The notes beneath the pieces were generated by a model, which worked only from the letters and a program-made list of their open reading frames with translations, ran no database searches and was not told where the DNA came from. A program made the translations under genes and the position numbers. 64,000 nucleotides of DNA. It comes from Lewinellaceae bacterium (GTDB taxonomy: Bacteria; Bacteroidota; Bacteroidia; Chitinophagales; Saprospiraceae). Shown one piece after another: positions 25,959 to 34,771 of the stretch. How positions within the stretch are numbered: the first letter of the stretch is position 1; each line of letters opens with the position of its first letter. The stretch is from the NCBI GenBank assembly GCA_016713985.1, contig JADJOD010000001.1, positions 284,501-348,500 on the forward strand, read 5' to 3'.

Positions 25959-28232
25959 ATGACGAATTCCACCATCGAAATCTTCGGCATACGCCACCAC
26001 GGCCCCGGCTCTGCCCGAAGCCTTCGGCGGGCATTGGAGGAATTCAAGCCGGACATGATTCTTGTCGAGGGGCCGCCCGACGCCGATGCGCTGATCGCAC
26101 AGGCCGCCCACCACGAAATGCAGCCGCCGGTGGCTTTGCTGGTATACAACCCGAAAAACCTCGAACAGGCCTCCTTTTTCCCTTTTGCCGAATTCTCCCC
26201 CGAATGGCAGGCCATACGGTACGGACAAAAAAGCCGGGTTTCCGTGCGATTTATGGATTTGCCCATGAGCCAGGCATTCCAACTCAAGGAACCGGAAGCC
26301 CAACTCCGGCTCGAACTCACCCCGCTTGCCAAAGAAGACCCGGAGATCGATCCTTTTCGAAAAATTGCCCGGCTTGCCGGCTACACCGACCCCGAACGCT
26401 GGTGGGACGCGATGGTGGAGCGGCAATCGGGCGCAGATATTTTTCCGGCAATTCTGGACCTGATGATGGCGTTGCGCAACGACAAAAGTCGGCCCGAAAC
26501 CCGGGAAACCCTTCTGCGTGAAGCCTTTATGCGTCAAACCATACGCGGGGCGCTGCAGGAAGGATACGCTCGTATAGCCGTTGTTTGTGGAGCCTGGCAC
26601 ACGCCGGCGCTGGAAAACTGGCAAACGATAAAAGCCTCCGCAGACGCCGCTTTGTTAAAAGGACTCAAAAAGATAAAAACCGAAACGACCTGGATTCCGT
26701 GGTCCTTCGACCGGCTGGCCGCACAAAACGGTTACAGCGCGGGGGTGGTTGCGCCAGCCTGGTACCGGGTGTTGTGGGGATCAGTGTCGGGCAACCCGGC
26801 GCCGGCCGAACCCAGCGAGTCTTCATCCGGCCACCTTTATAACCCGGTTGTGCAGTGGCTGACCAAGGTGGCACACCTGCTCCGGGAATCGGACATGGCG
26901 GTGTCCCCGGCTCATATCATCGAGGCCGTGCGCCTGGCGGAGACGCTCGCGGTCTTGCGCCGGACCAGCCTGCCGGGCATCGAAGAATTGCGGGAAGCCG
27001 CCGTCACCGTTTTGTGCGACGGCGCCGAAAAACCCCTGGAACTCATCGACCGGCAACTGGTGATCGGCGATGTATTGGGCAGGGTGCCCGACTCGCTGCC
27101 CGTTCCGCCACTGAAGGCCGACTTTGAGGCGCAGGTGAAAAGTTGCCGGCTGGAAAAAAATACGCAGGAAAAAACCCTCGAACTCGACCTGCGCCAGGAC
27201 GCGCACCTGCGCAAAAGTCTGCTGCTGCACCGACTCGATCTGCTTGGTATTCAATGGGGAACGGTAAAAGACGCCGTATCCGGCAAACAAGGCGGTTTCC
27301 ACGAACACTGGCAACTCAAATGGCTGCCTGATTACGAGATACGCCTCATCGAGGCGGGTACCTGGGGCAATACCGTGGAGGACGCTGCCGGACGCAAGGC
27401 ACACCGGCGTGTACTTGAATCACAGGAACTTGCCGGGCTGGTTCGCTTGCTGGGCCTTCTGCTGAAAGCCAATCTGCCGGCCGCATTGCCGGTATTGCTC
27501 CAAAAATTGCAACAAATCACTGCCCTGGCCAGAGATGCGCTCCTGCTGGCAGATGCCGTATTGCCGCTGGCCGGGGTGCTGCGTTATGGCACCGCCCGCC
27601 GCCTGAACCTCGATGCGGTAGAACAACTGCTCGAACAGATCATTCCAAGGGTCTGTATCCAGTTACCTGCCGCCTGTTCGGGTGTCAACGGGGACGTCGC
27701 CGAAGATATCCTGAAAAAAATCCTGTCGGTCAACCGGGCATTGGGCATCCTGCAGGTTGCGGAATATGAAACGGGCTGGCAAAATACATTGTCGGTCATC
27801 GGCGACGGGGACAACACGGCGCCGCTCCTTTCAGGCCTGAGTACCCGCCTGTTATTTGATAAAAATATCCGGACCGCCGCCCTCACCGGAGACCGGATGC
27901 GTTATCACCTGTCGCATGCCTCGGCGCCCGCCGAAGCAGCGCAATGGCTGGAAGGTTTTCTCTACGGCAGCGGATTATTGTTATTGCTCCATGCCGAACT
28001 CTGGTCGACCGTCGACGGCTGGGTAAAAGAACAGGGTGAAGAAACGTTTACGGAACTGTTGCCCTTGCTGCGGCGCGCGTTCAGCCGTTTTTCGGCGCCG
28101 GAGCGCCAAAAAATGCTCGATCTGGCCAAACAGGCAACTCATCCGTCCGCAGCAAGCGGACAAAAAAACGACTGGGACAGCCGACGTGCCGCGGCGGTGC
28201 TGGAACTGGTAAAAGGAATTTTTCAGGAATAA
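25959..28232 (+). CDS. DUF5682 family protein
   Basis: 757 aa soluble protein. The opening IEIFGIRHHGPGSARSLRRA and ILVEGPPDADALI resemble the EreA/ChaN/TraB (TIKI-like) hydrolase fold, and VVCGAWHTPAL near residue 212 looks like its second His motif; catalysis is inferred, not shown. The remaining ~500 residues are helical. DUF5682 genes normally sit beside MoxR-type ATPase, DUF5691, SWIM and vWA genes (from memory); here the ATPase and DUF5691 are ~7 and ~8.5 kb away on the same strand. Start 25959 is chosen because the upstream codons include the hairpin copy. Confidence 0.82.
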   Translation: MTNSTIEIFGIRHHGPGSARSLRRALEEFKPDMILVEGPPDADALIAQAAHHEMQPPVALLVYNPKNLEQASFFPFAEFSPEWQAIRYGQKSRVSVRFMDLPMSQAFQLKEPEAQLRLELTPLAKEDPEIDPFRKIARLAGYTDPERWWDAMVERQSGADIFPAILDLMMALRNDKSRPETRETLLREAFMRQTIRGALQEGYARIAVVCGAWHTPALENWQTIKASADAALLKGLKKIKTETTWIPWSFDRLAAQNGYSAGVVAPAWYRVLWGSVSGNPAPAEPSESSSGHLYNPVVQWLTKVAHLLRESDMAVSPAHIIEAVRLAETLAVLRRTSLPGIEELREAAVTVLCDGAEKPLELIDRQLVIGDVLGRVPDSLPVPPLKADFEAQVKSCRLEKNTQEKTLELDLRQDAHLRKSLLLHRLDLLGIQWGTVKDAVSGKQGGFHEHWQLKWLPDYEIRLIEAGTWGNTVEDAAGRKAHRRVLESQELAGLVRLLGLLLKANLPAALPVLLQKLQQITALARDALLLADAVLPLAGVLRYGTARRLNLDAVEQLLEQIIPRVCIQLPAACSGVNGDVAEDILKKILSVNRALGILQVAEYETGWQNTLSVIGDGDNTAPLLSGLSTRLLFDKNIRTAALTGDRMRYHLSHASAPAEAAQWLEGFLYGSGLLLLLHAELWSTVDGWVKEQGEETFTELLPLLRRAFSRFSAPERQKMLDLAKQATHPSAASGQKNDWDSRRAAAVLELVKGIFQE

Positions 28233-28239
28233 AAACCCG

Positions 28240-28271
28240 GTTGCAGGCCCATCCACAACCCAACCTGCAAC
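28240..28271 (+). terminator. weak hairpin after DUF5682 gene
   Basis: GTTGCAGG (28240-28247) and CCTGCAAC (28264-28271) form an 8-bp stem with a 16-nt loop, a few bases after the stop. No T-run follows. Confidence 0.35.
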
Positions 28272-28285
28272 AATAAAACGGCACA

Positions 28286-28350
28286 GCAATGAATCAATAC
28301 AGCAATGAAACAATGAAACAATGAAACAATGCAGCAATGAATCAATGCAG
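28286..28350. repeat. CAATGAAA short tandem repeat
   Basis: Eight-base units CAATGAAA are repeated perfectly three times in the middle, with diverged CAATGAAT/CAATGCAG units on both sides. It fills the spacer between DUF5682 and the convergent OmpA gene. Confidence 0.7.
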
Positions 28351-28361
28351 CGTCGCCGCCA

Positions 28362-29111
28362 TCATTTCCCGCTAACGGCATCGTCCGTTTTCACCTCGCC
28401 CTGATCGTCGATAAGCGCCAGTACCACGCGGCGGTTCCATTTGCGGTTATCCGGCAGGTCATCGCCTTCATCCGTTTTGTTCTCCGCCAGTGGAGATGCT
28501 TCCCCGAACACTTTAATGAACATACGGTCGGCACGTATGCCTTTGTTGATCAGGTAGTTGCGTGCAGAACGGGAACGACTGGCGGCCAGTTGAATATTGG
28601 CTTGCGGGCTTCCGACGGCGTCGGTGTGGCCGAGGATTTTCAATTTCAGGTTCGGGTTGTCTTTCAATTGTTGTGTTACGGCATTCAGCACTTCTTTCGA
28701 TTCGGCAGAAAGGCTGTACCGGCCAAAGTCGAAGTAAATATTCCGGACGGTCATTTCCTGCTTGGGGTCCTGCACAAAAATAACGCCGTTGCGAAAATAC
28801 GGGCAGTTGGCGCCGCACAAAACGCGCTGTTCTTCCAGGTCGATGACTAAGGCATAGGGAAATCCTTTTTCCACCATTTCCTTTTGTACGGCATCCGCTT
28901 CGTCGCGGGTGGCATAGGAGCCGGCAAAATACCGGTAAAGCCCCATCTGATCATGGCTGACGAGAAAATTCCGGACGCCTTTTTCATGAAAAAAAGTATC
29001 GGGCATGGCTTCGGCAAATGCCGATATCTGTACGCGGAAATCCTGAGCCCGGCTTTCCGAAATGGAAAGAAAAAAACAGGCGATAAGGAGCAGGGTAGTG
29101 GTACGAATCAT
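28362..29111 (-). CDS. OmpA/SPOR-type outer-membrane-associated protein
   Basis: 249 aa with a signal peptide (ending SESRAQ). Residues ~25-95 resemble a SPOR peptidoglycan-binding domain (YRYFAGSYATRDEADAVQKE). Residues ~120-235 are an OmpA C-terminal peptidoglycan-binding domain: IYFDFGRYSLSAESKEVL, LGHTDAVGSPQANIQLAASR, and NRKWNRRVVLAL. It likely tethers the outer membrane to the cell wall. There is no N-terminal beta-barrel. Confidence 0.88.
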   Translation of the reverse strand: MIRTTTLLLIACFFLSISESRAQDFRVQISAFAEAMPDTFFHEKGVRNFLVSHDQMGLYRYFAGSYATRDEADAVQKEMVEKGFPYALVIDLEEQRVLCGANCPYFRNGVIFVQDPKQEMTVRNIYFDFGRYSLSAESKEVLNAVTQQLKDNPNLKLKILGHTDAVGSPQANIQLAASRSRSARNYLINKGIRADRMFIKVFGEASPLAENKTDEGDDLPDNRKWNRRVVLALIDDQGEVKTDDAVSGK

Positions 29112-29144
29112 GGTGAGGGGAGGTTATTTTAGTGACAAGTACTG

Positions 29145-29152
29145 CAAAAGTA
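29145..29152 (-). promoter_or_regulatory. TAnnTTTG -7 box for OmpA-type gene
   Basis: On the minus strand this reads TACTTTTG, matching the Bacteroidota -7 consensus, 33 bp before the gene's start codon. The -33 element is not clear. Confidence 0.4.
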
Positions 29153-29466
29153 CGAATCCCTCCCCAATGATCGCTTAGAAAGACATTAAATGCTTCGTTA
29201 AGGCATTTGTCATTCTTCCAGCAGGCAGAAGGTGGAAATTTTGATTTTCATGGTGTATGTGTTTATCTGTTGGATTGCCCTCTACAAAAGTGCAACTGCT
29301 GCGCTAATTATTTCTCTTTGGAAATTTTCCAAAAACTAACTTCGCCGCTGTCCTTGCCAAATTTTGACCGCGCCATTTTTTGTTTTCCCCAATAAATTTT
29401 GTCATTGCAGAAAATCCTTAAACCCATTAAACTCCGATCCGCCCCTCTTCCTGACGCCCCAAAGAT

Positions 29467-29506
29467 GTAATGACCTGTTTACGTAATGACGAAATAACGT
29501 ACTGAC
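29467..29506. repeat. three 8-nt direct repeats, 16-bp period
   Basis: GTAATGAC at 29467 and 29483 and GTACTGAC at 29499 are spaced exactly 16 bp. The last ends 7 bp before the ATG of the five-module gene. This could be a regulator's iterated site. Confidence 0.45.
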
Positions 29507-29513
29507 ACACAAT

Positions 29514-32500
29514 ATGAAAAATCGCCTCCTTTTCCTGCTGCTGCTCCTCGGGCTGGCAGCACTCTGGTATTTTGCCGGTCGCAAAGACGCCTCGTATAAA
29601 AACCCCGCAGAAAGGCCCAATGACCCCTGGGTGTTCCGTTCGGTGCTCGACAGGCAGGCCCGGATGATCACTTTTGCCCTCGATGACCACCTGTGGGTGG
29701 CTTATTCCACCGACTCCTGTTCCCTGTACAAAGCCTGGGCCGGCGGTGTGGATTTCACCGGAGCCGTGTACAATATGCGACACGGCCCGCAACCCATGAG
29801 TATGGGCAACGCCTGGTTTGAAAACAAACACCGCCAACCCTGGGTGGTGACGCTCAACGGCCGGCCGGAAACGCCAAAAACGGACTATAAAGGCCACCGG
29901 TATACCCCCGGCGGACAGGCTGAAATCATGTACGACCTGGTACTCGCCGACGGGCAGCGTATCCGGATTAATGAACGCCCCGAGTACGTCGAGCGCGACC
30001 GCCAACGCGGGTTCGAACGCACTTTTACCGTGGAAAATGCCCCGGCAGGCACCACGGTAACCATGCTGGCCAATGTGGCATCAATTGCCGCACCCGTCAA
30101 CGTAGAAACCAACGGCAACTGGAAACAAACAAAAACGGAAGCGCAGGCAGGCGACGACAAGTTGCAGGCGATGGCCTTGGAGGGCGAATTGACCCTCAAC
30201 CCGGACAAACCCACCCGTTTTGCCACCATGTTCGTCAGCACGCCCCTCATACCGAACCCGTTTGACGCGGAACGGCTGGCGGAAGAAGACGAAACCGCCA
30301 CCGTCAGCCCCGGCGAGCGAATTATGGCAAAAAACGACTGCCGCACCTGCCACAACGAACAGGCGCAAACGGTGGGTCCCAGCTACGTCCAAATATCCGA
30401 ACGTTACAAAAACACCCGGGAAAACGTGGAAGCGCTGGTGCAAAAAGTGATGAAAGGAGGTTCGGGCGTCTGGGGTGTGGCGGCAATGAGCGCGCACCCC
30501 GACTTGCAACCCAACGACGCCACCGCTATGGTGAACTACGTGCTTTCCCTCGACGAAGGTGAAGATGACGGCGAAGGCGCGGCCACAACAACCGACCTGG
30601 CATCCATTCCCGAAAACAAATGGCTCAAACCAGACGTGGGTTCCGAAAGCACCGAAATGGTGCCCGGCCTGCTTGTCAAACTGTTCCCGATCAAATCTTC
30701 GGTGCAAAGCCTCGACAACATCAATTTTAACACCGAACCGACAACTACTGCCATTGCCGGCCTTGTCGACGCAGGCCCGACGGAATTCGGGCCTTCCTTC
30801 ACAGATAACTTTGCCCTTACCGCTTCGGGTTATCTTTTCCTCGACAAAGACGACAATATCCTGCTGCAACTCAGCTCTGACGACGGTTCGCGACTGTACC
30901 TCGACGGCCAGATGCTGATCAATAACGACGGGCCGCACGGCATGGACCCCAAAGACGCAGAAGTGGCTTTACGCGCCGGGTACCACAGCCTCCGGATCGA
31001 TTACTTCCAGGGCGGCGGCGGACGCGGCATCCAACTCAAGTGGGCCCGCTCCGGCGACCCCAAATTGAAAATTATACCGGAAGGAACTTTCGCCCACAAA
31101 CGCTCGGCAACAGACCTGGAACTGCCCAGTATGAGCGGCGGACCGGCGGGTATTCCCGGCGACGGCACTCCTTTAGCCGAGGTACACCCCGCTTTTGACC
31201 TCTCCCAGGCGCGCCCCGACGAGTTTTTGCCCAAAGTTGCCGGCATGGATTTTTTGCCCGACGGCCGTTTGCTCGTTTCGACCTGGGATGCCGTAGGCGC
31301 TGTTTATATGCTGGAAAATGTGGAATCGGGCGATCCGAAAAAAATAAAATTGAAGGTGATCGCCAAAGGCCTTGCCGAGCCATTGGGACTAAAAGTAGTA
31401 GGCAAGGACATCTATGTGCTTCAAAAGCAAGAACTTACAAAACTGGTAGATCATAACGGCGACGACATTATCGACGAATACCAGTGTTTTGCCAAAGGTT
31501 GGAAAGCCTCCGCCAACTTCCACGAATTTGCCTTCGGCCTCGCCCACAAAGGCGATTACCTGTACGCGGCACTGGCCACGGCCATTTTGCCCGGCGGCGC
31601 CAGCGCCCGGCCCCAGATCGTAGACCGCGGTAAAGTGGTGCAGATCAGCCTCAAAGACGGCAGTATCGAGTTCGTCGCGCGTGGCTTGCGCACCCCCGAC
31701 GGAGTAGGTATCGGCCCTGACGGCGAATTGTTTATCGCCGACAACCAGGGCGACTGGTTGCCATCTTCCAAAATTGTACACGTAAAACCGGGCGCTTTTT
31801 TCGGCTCATACTCTGTAGACAGCCTGGCCGTGGCACAACTGCCCATTCAGCAACCGGTCGTTTGGCTGCCGCAGGACGACATCGGCAATTCGCCCACCCA
31901 ACCGGCGGTGCTCAACGACGGCCCTTACCAGAATCAATTGGTTTTCGGCGATGTGTGTTACGGCGGTTTGCAACGCACTTTTGTGGAAAAAATAAACGGC
32001 AACTACCAGGGTTGTGTGTTCAAATTCACCCAGGGTCTCGAAGGTGGCACCCACCGGCTCGTCCGCGGGCCCGACGGCGCGCTGTACGTCGGCATGATCG
32101 GCAACCCCGGCAACTGGGGACAAACCGGAAAATTCTGGTACGGCCTGCAACGCTTGAAATACAACGGCCGGTCCGCATTCGAAATGCTCGCTGTGCGCGC
32201 AAAAACAAACGGCATCGAGATCGAATTTACCGAACCGCTGCGGGAAGGTGACGGCTGGGACCCCAAACATTATACCCTGAAACAATGGTGGTACCAACCC
32301 ACCATCAATTACGGCGGCCCCAAAATGGACGAAGAAGAACTCGCCGTGTCATCCGCCAGTGTTTCTGCCGATCGCAAAAAGGTATTTCTTGAAGTAAACG
32401 GTATAAAACCGCAACACGTCGTACACCTTCGCTTGCGCAACCTGCCGCTCAGCGACGCCGGAAACGAGCTGTGGGCAGCTGATGCCTGGTACATCATGAA

Positions 32501-33227
32501 CGCTATTCCCGCCGATACTTACGGCACGGCAAGCCCGGCGCCGGCGCCCCTTATCGTGTCAGATAACACCTTGACAGACAAGGAAAAAGCGGCCGGTTGG
32601 TCGCTGCTTTTTAACGGCAGTAACCTCGACGGCTGGCATAATTACGGCAAAACAACCGTTGGCAAAGCCTGGATCGTGGAAGACGGCGCCATCCACCTCG
32701 ATACCAAACCCAAAGCGACGGGAGAATCGCAGCAACGCGACGGCGGCGACATTCTCACCGACGGGGAATACCAGGATTTTGAACTTTCGCTGGAGTGGAA
32801 AATCGGCGCCTGCGGCAACTCCGGCGTTATTTACAACACCGTGGAAGACCCTTCCAAATACCAGTACGTGTGGCAAACCGGCCCCGAAATGCAGGTGCTC
32901 GACAACACTTGCCACCCCGACAGCAAATTTCCCAAACACCGCGCCGGCGACTTGTACGATTTGAAAGAGTGCAAATACGTGACCGTAAAACCCGCCGGCA
33001 ACTGGAACCTGATGCGCATCATCAGCAAAAACGGGAAGGTGGAACACTGGCTCAATAACCGCAAACTCGTGGAATACGACATGAACGCCCCGGAATGGCA
33101 AAAACTGATCGACGGCAGCAAATTCAAGGAAATGCCGGGCTTCGGAAAAGCCAAAAAAGGAAAAATCGCCCTGCAGGACCACGGCGACCCGGTGTGGTTT
33201 AAAAATATGAAGATCAGGAAGTTGTAA
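29514..33227 (+). CDS. five-module membrane-anchored protein: cytochrome c, PA14, sorbosone-dehydrogenase-like propeller, DUF1080
   Basis: 1237 aa. Modules in order: N-terminal membrane anchor (LLFLLLLLGLAALWYFAG); a ~230-residue domain of unknown type; cytochrome c with haem site CRTCH at C276-H280; a PA14 domain (~385-525; LLQLSSDDGSRLYLDGQ); a soluble quinoprotein glucose/sorbosone dehydrogenase-like propeller (~560-940; AGMDFLPDGRLLVSTWD, LRTPDGVGIGPDGELFIADN); and a C-terminal DUF1080 (3-keto-disaccharide hydrolase/GH16-like) domain (WSLLFNGSNLDGWHNYG). The mix suggests sugar oxidation linked to electron transfer with sugar binding at the surface. Which sugar is not evident. Confidence 0.88.
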   Translation: MKNRLLFLLLLLGLAALWYFAGRKDASYKNPAERPNDPWVFRSVLDRQARMITFALDDHLWVAYSTDSCSLYKAWAGGVDFTGAVYNMRHGPQPMSMGNAWFENKHRQPWVVTLNGRPETPKTDYKGHRYTPGGQAEIMYDLVLADGQRIRINERPEYVERDRQRGFERTFTVENAPAGTTVTMLANVASIAAPVNVETNGNWKQTKTEAQAGDDKLQAMALEGELTLNPDKPTRFATMFVSTPLIPNPFDAERLAEEDETATVSPGERIMAKNDCRTCHNEQAQTVGPSYVQISERYKNTRENVEALVQKVMKGGSGVWGVAAMSAHPDLQPNDATAMVNYVLSLDEGEDDGEGAATTTDLASIPENKWLKPDVGSESTEMVPGLLVKLFPIKSSVQSLDNINFNTEPTTTAIAGLVDAGPTEFGPSFTDNFALTASGYLFLDKDDNILLQLSSDDGSRLYLDGQMLINNDGPHGMDPKDAEVALRAGYHSLRIDYFQGGGGRGIQLKWARSGDPKLKIIPEGTFAHKRSATDLELPSMSGGPAGIPGDGTPLAEVHPAFDLSQARPDEFLPKVAGMDFLPDGRLLVSTWDAVGAVYMLENVESGDPKKIKLKVIAKGLAEPLGLKVVGKDIYVLQKQELTKLVDHNGDDIIDEYQCFAKGWKASANFHEFAFGLAHKGDYLYAALATAILPGGASARPQIVDRGKVVQISLKDGSIEFVARGLRTPDGVGIGPDGELFIADNQGDWLPSSKIVHVKPGAFFGSYSVDSLAVAQLPIQQPVVWLPQDDIGNSPTQPAVLNDGPYQNQLVFGDVCYGGLQRTFVEKINGNYQGCVFKFTQGLEGGTHRLVRGPDGALYVGMIGNPGNWGQTGKFWYGLQRLKYNGRSAFEMLAVRAKTNGIEIEFTEPLREGDGWDPKHYTLKQWWYQPTINYGGPKMDEEELAVSSASVSADRKKVFLEVNGIKPQHVVHLRLRNLPLSDAGNELWAADAWYIMNAIPADTYGTASPAPAPLIVSDNTLTDKEKAAGWSLLFNGSNLDGWHNYGKTTVGKAWIVEDGAIHLDTKPKATGESQQRDGGDILTDGEYQDFELSLEWKIGACGNSGVIYNTVEDPSKYQYVWQTGPEMQVLDNTCHPDSKFPKHRAGDLYDLKECKYVTVKPAGNWNLMRIISKNGKVEHWLNNRKLVEYDMNAPEWQKLIDGSKFKEMPGFGKAKKGKIALQDHGDPVWFKNMKIRKL

Positions 33228-33261
33228 GTACGTGTACTTGCGTTACTTAGTCGAATTGATT

Positions 33262-33633
33262 ATGCAACACCTCCACTCCTTTCTGCTCGTCTTCCTCGGC
33301 GGCGGCATCGGTTCCGCGCTGCGGTTCGGCATCGCACTGATCGCGCCCCCGGGCACAGGCAGGTTTCCCTGGGCTACCCTCGTGGCCAACGGCATCGCCT
33401 GCCTTATTCTGGGTTTCATCATGGGGATGCACATGAATGGCCAGATGCCCGATCAGCGCCGGCTGTTGCTGGGTACGGGTTTGTGCGGCGGGTTGAGCAC
33501 CTTTTCCACGTTTGTTTCCGAAAACTGGGTCTTGTACGAAAATGGCCAGCCGACACTGATGCTGGTTAATACCCTCGTCAGCCTGGTTTTGTGTTTTATT
33601 TGCCTGCTGGCGGGTCTAAAAATGGCCTTCTGA
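33262..33633 (+). CDS. crcB: fluoride channel CrcB/Fluc
   Basis: 123 aa with four membrane helices, the Fluc length. Motifs FLGGGIGSALRFGI, TLVANGIACLILGF and GLCGGLSTFSTFVSE (the Phe-box and Na+-site region) are all present. Fluc dimers export F-. I chose the ATG at 33262. I looked for a fluoride riboswitch upstream and saw none; the gene starts 34 bp after the five-module gene, so it is probably read through. Confidence 0.92.
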   Translation: MQHLHSFLLVFLGGGIGSALRFGIALIAPPGTGRFPWATLVANGIACLILGFIMGMHMNGQMPDQRRLLLGTGLCGGLSTFSTFVSENWVLYENGQPTLMLVNTLVSLVLCFICLLAGLKMAF

Positions 33634-33709
33634 CCAGGTGGAAAAATTAATACCGGCCCCGTATCACCCGACCCCCAAAAAGCGTTTATCTCCTTTAAAA
33701 CTTCTTTTT

Positions 33710-34756
33710 ATGCGCCGATTTTTGCTCTTTTCGTTTGTATTACTGCGTATTACGGCAAGTATTGCTCAAAACGAAGCTTTGGCCGATTCGCTGGTGACAG
33801 CAGGTATCCGCCTTCACGACGAGGGCAAATTTCAGGAAGCGCTGGCCCGCTTTAACGAGGCGGCCCGGCTGGATGAAAAAAACGGCAACGCTTTATACGA
33901 GGCCGGCAATACGTACTTTGCGCTGGCGGACTACAAACAAGCCCTCAAATACGCCGAAAAAGCCATAAAAAATAAAGGGGACGCCGTTGCCGAAGCATTT
34001 ATGCTCAAGGGCAATGCGCTCGATATGCTGGGCAAACCGGACAAAGCCATCGATGTTTACCGGGAAGGTATCCGCCTCGGGCATAAAAGTTACCTGCTTC
34101 ATTTCAACCTCGGCGTGACCTTGCTGAAACAGAAAAAATACGCAGATTCCGAACCGGAATTTATTCAAACCCTGAAAATGAACCCTGCCTACACCAGCGC
34201 CCATTACATGCTGGGTTTCAGCAATGCCGAACAGGCCCGGAAAGTAAAAACACTCCTGCCGTTTTATTATTTTTTGATGATCGAAAACGAAGGCCAACGC
34301 GCCGAAGTAGCCCTCGGTTTTATCCGGCGCACCATGACGGAAGGTGTGGAAAAAACCAATGATAAAGTGTTCACCATCAACATGAATGCACAATCTTTGG
34401 AAGATGAATTCAGCACCGCCGACCTGACCTTGTCCATGATTCCCATCACCCGTGAAATGTCCAGAAAAGCGCTGAAAGATTCTCTCGGCGTGGACCTGCC
34501 CGAACAATCGTTTTCCGAACAATTATTCCAGTACAACGAGTCTTTGTTCAAAATACTCAGCGAAATATCTGACCGGCCGGCCGACGCTTTTTGGTGGGAT
34601 ACCTACCTTCATTTTTTTATTGAACTCCATCAAAAGGGCCATACCGAAGCATTTACCCACTATATCCTGCTCCACAGCGGCGACAAAACCGCGCTTGAAT
34701 GGCTGATCGCCAACAAACCCAAACTGGAGGCGTTTTCCAGTTGGATCAAAGAGTAA
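33710..34756 (+). CDS. secreted TPR protein
   Basis: 348 aa. Signal peptide MRRFLLFSFVLLRITASIAQ sets the start at 33710. Residues ~25-180 are four to five TPR units (ALARFNEAARLDEKNGNALY, ALKYAEKAIKNKGDAVAEAF, YADSEPEFIQTLKMNPAY). The C-terminal half is helical without a known domain. Periplasmic scaffold, partner unknown. The MoxR gene starts 15 bp after its stop, suggesting one transcript. Confidence 0.82.
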   Translation: MRRFLLFSFVLLRITASIAQNEALADSLVTAGIRLHDEGKFQEALARFNEAARLDEKNGNALYEAGNTYFALADYKQALKYAEKAIKNKGDAVAEAFMLKGNALDMLGKPDKAIDVYREGIRLGHKSYLLHFNLGVTLLKQKKYADSEPEFIQTLKMNPAYTSAHYMLGFSNAEQARKVKTLLPFYYFLMIENEGQRAEVALGFIRRTMTEGVEKTNDKVFTINMNAQSLEDEFSTADLTLSMIPITREMSRKALKDSLGVDLPEQSFSEQLFQYNESLFKILSEISDRPADAFWWDTYLHFFIELHQKGHTEAFTHYILLHSGDKTALEWLIANKPKLEAFSSWIKE

Positions 34757-34771
34757 AAAGCCATAAATATA

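Larger units (their letters stand above)
29112..29513. other. 402-bp divergent intergenic region
   Basis: Divergent spacer between the OmpA-type gene and the five-module protein. It holds a minus-strand promoter-like box (29145-29152), a small hairpin (AAATGC / GCATTT, 29188-29208) and three GTAATGAC-like repeats at an exact 16-bp period (29467-29506). No convincing gene is seen. Confidence 0.6.

Noticed and set aside
28286..28350. CRISPR array or phase-variation tract
   Set aside because: The CAATGAAA units have no spacers and lie between stop codons, away from any start or promoter I can see.
33228..33261. Fluoride riboswitch upstream of crcB
   Set aside because: The spacer is only 34 bp and lacks the conserved pseudoknot elements.
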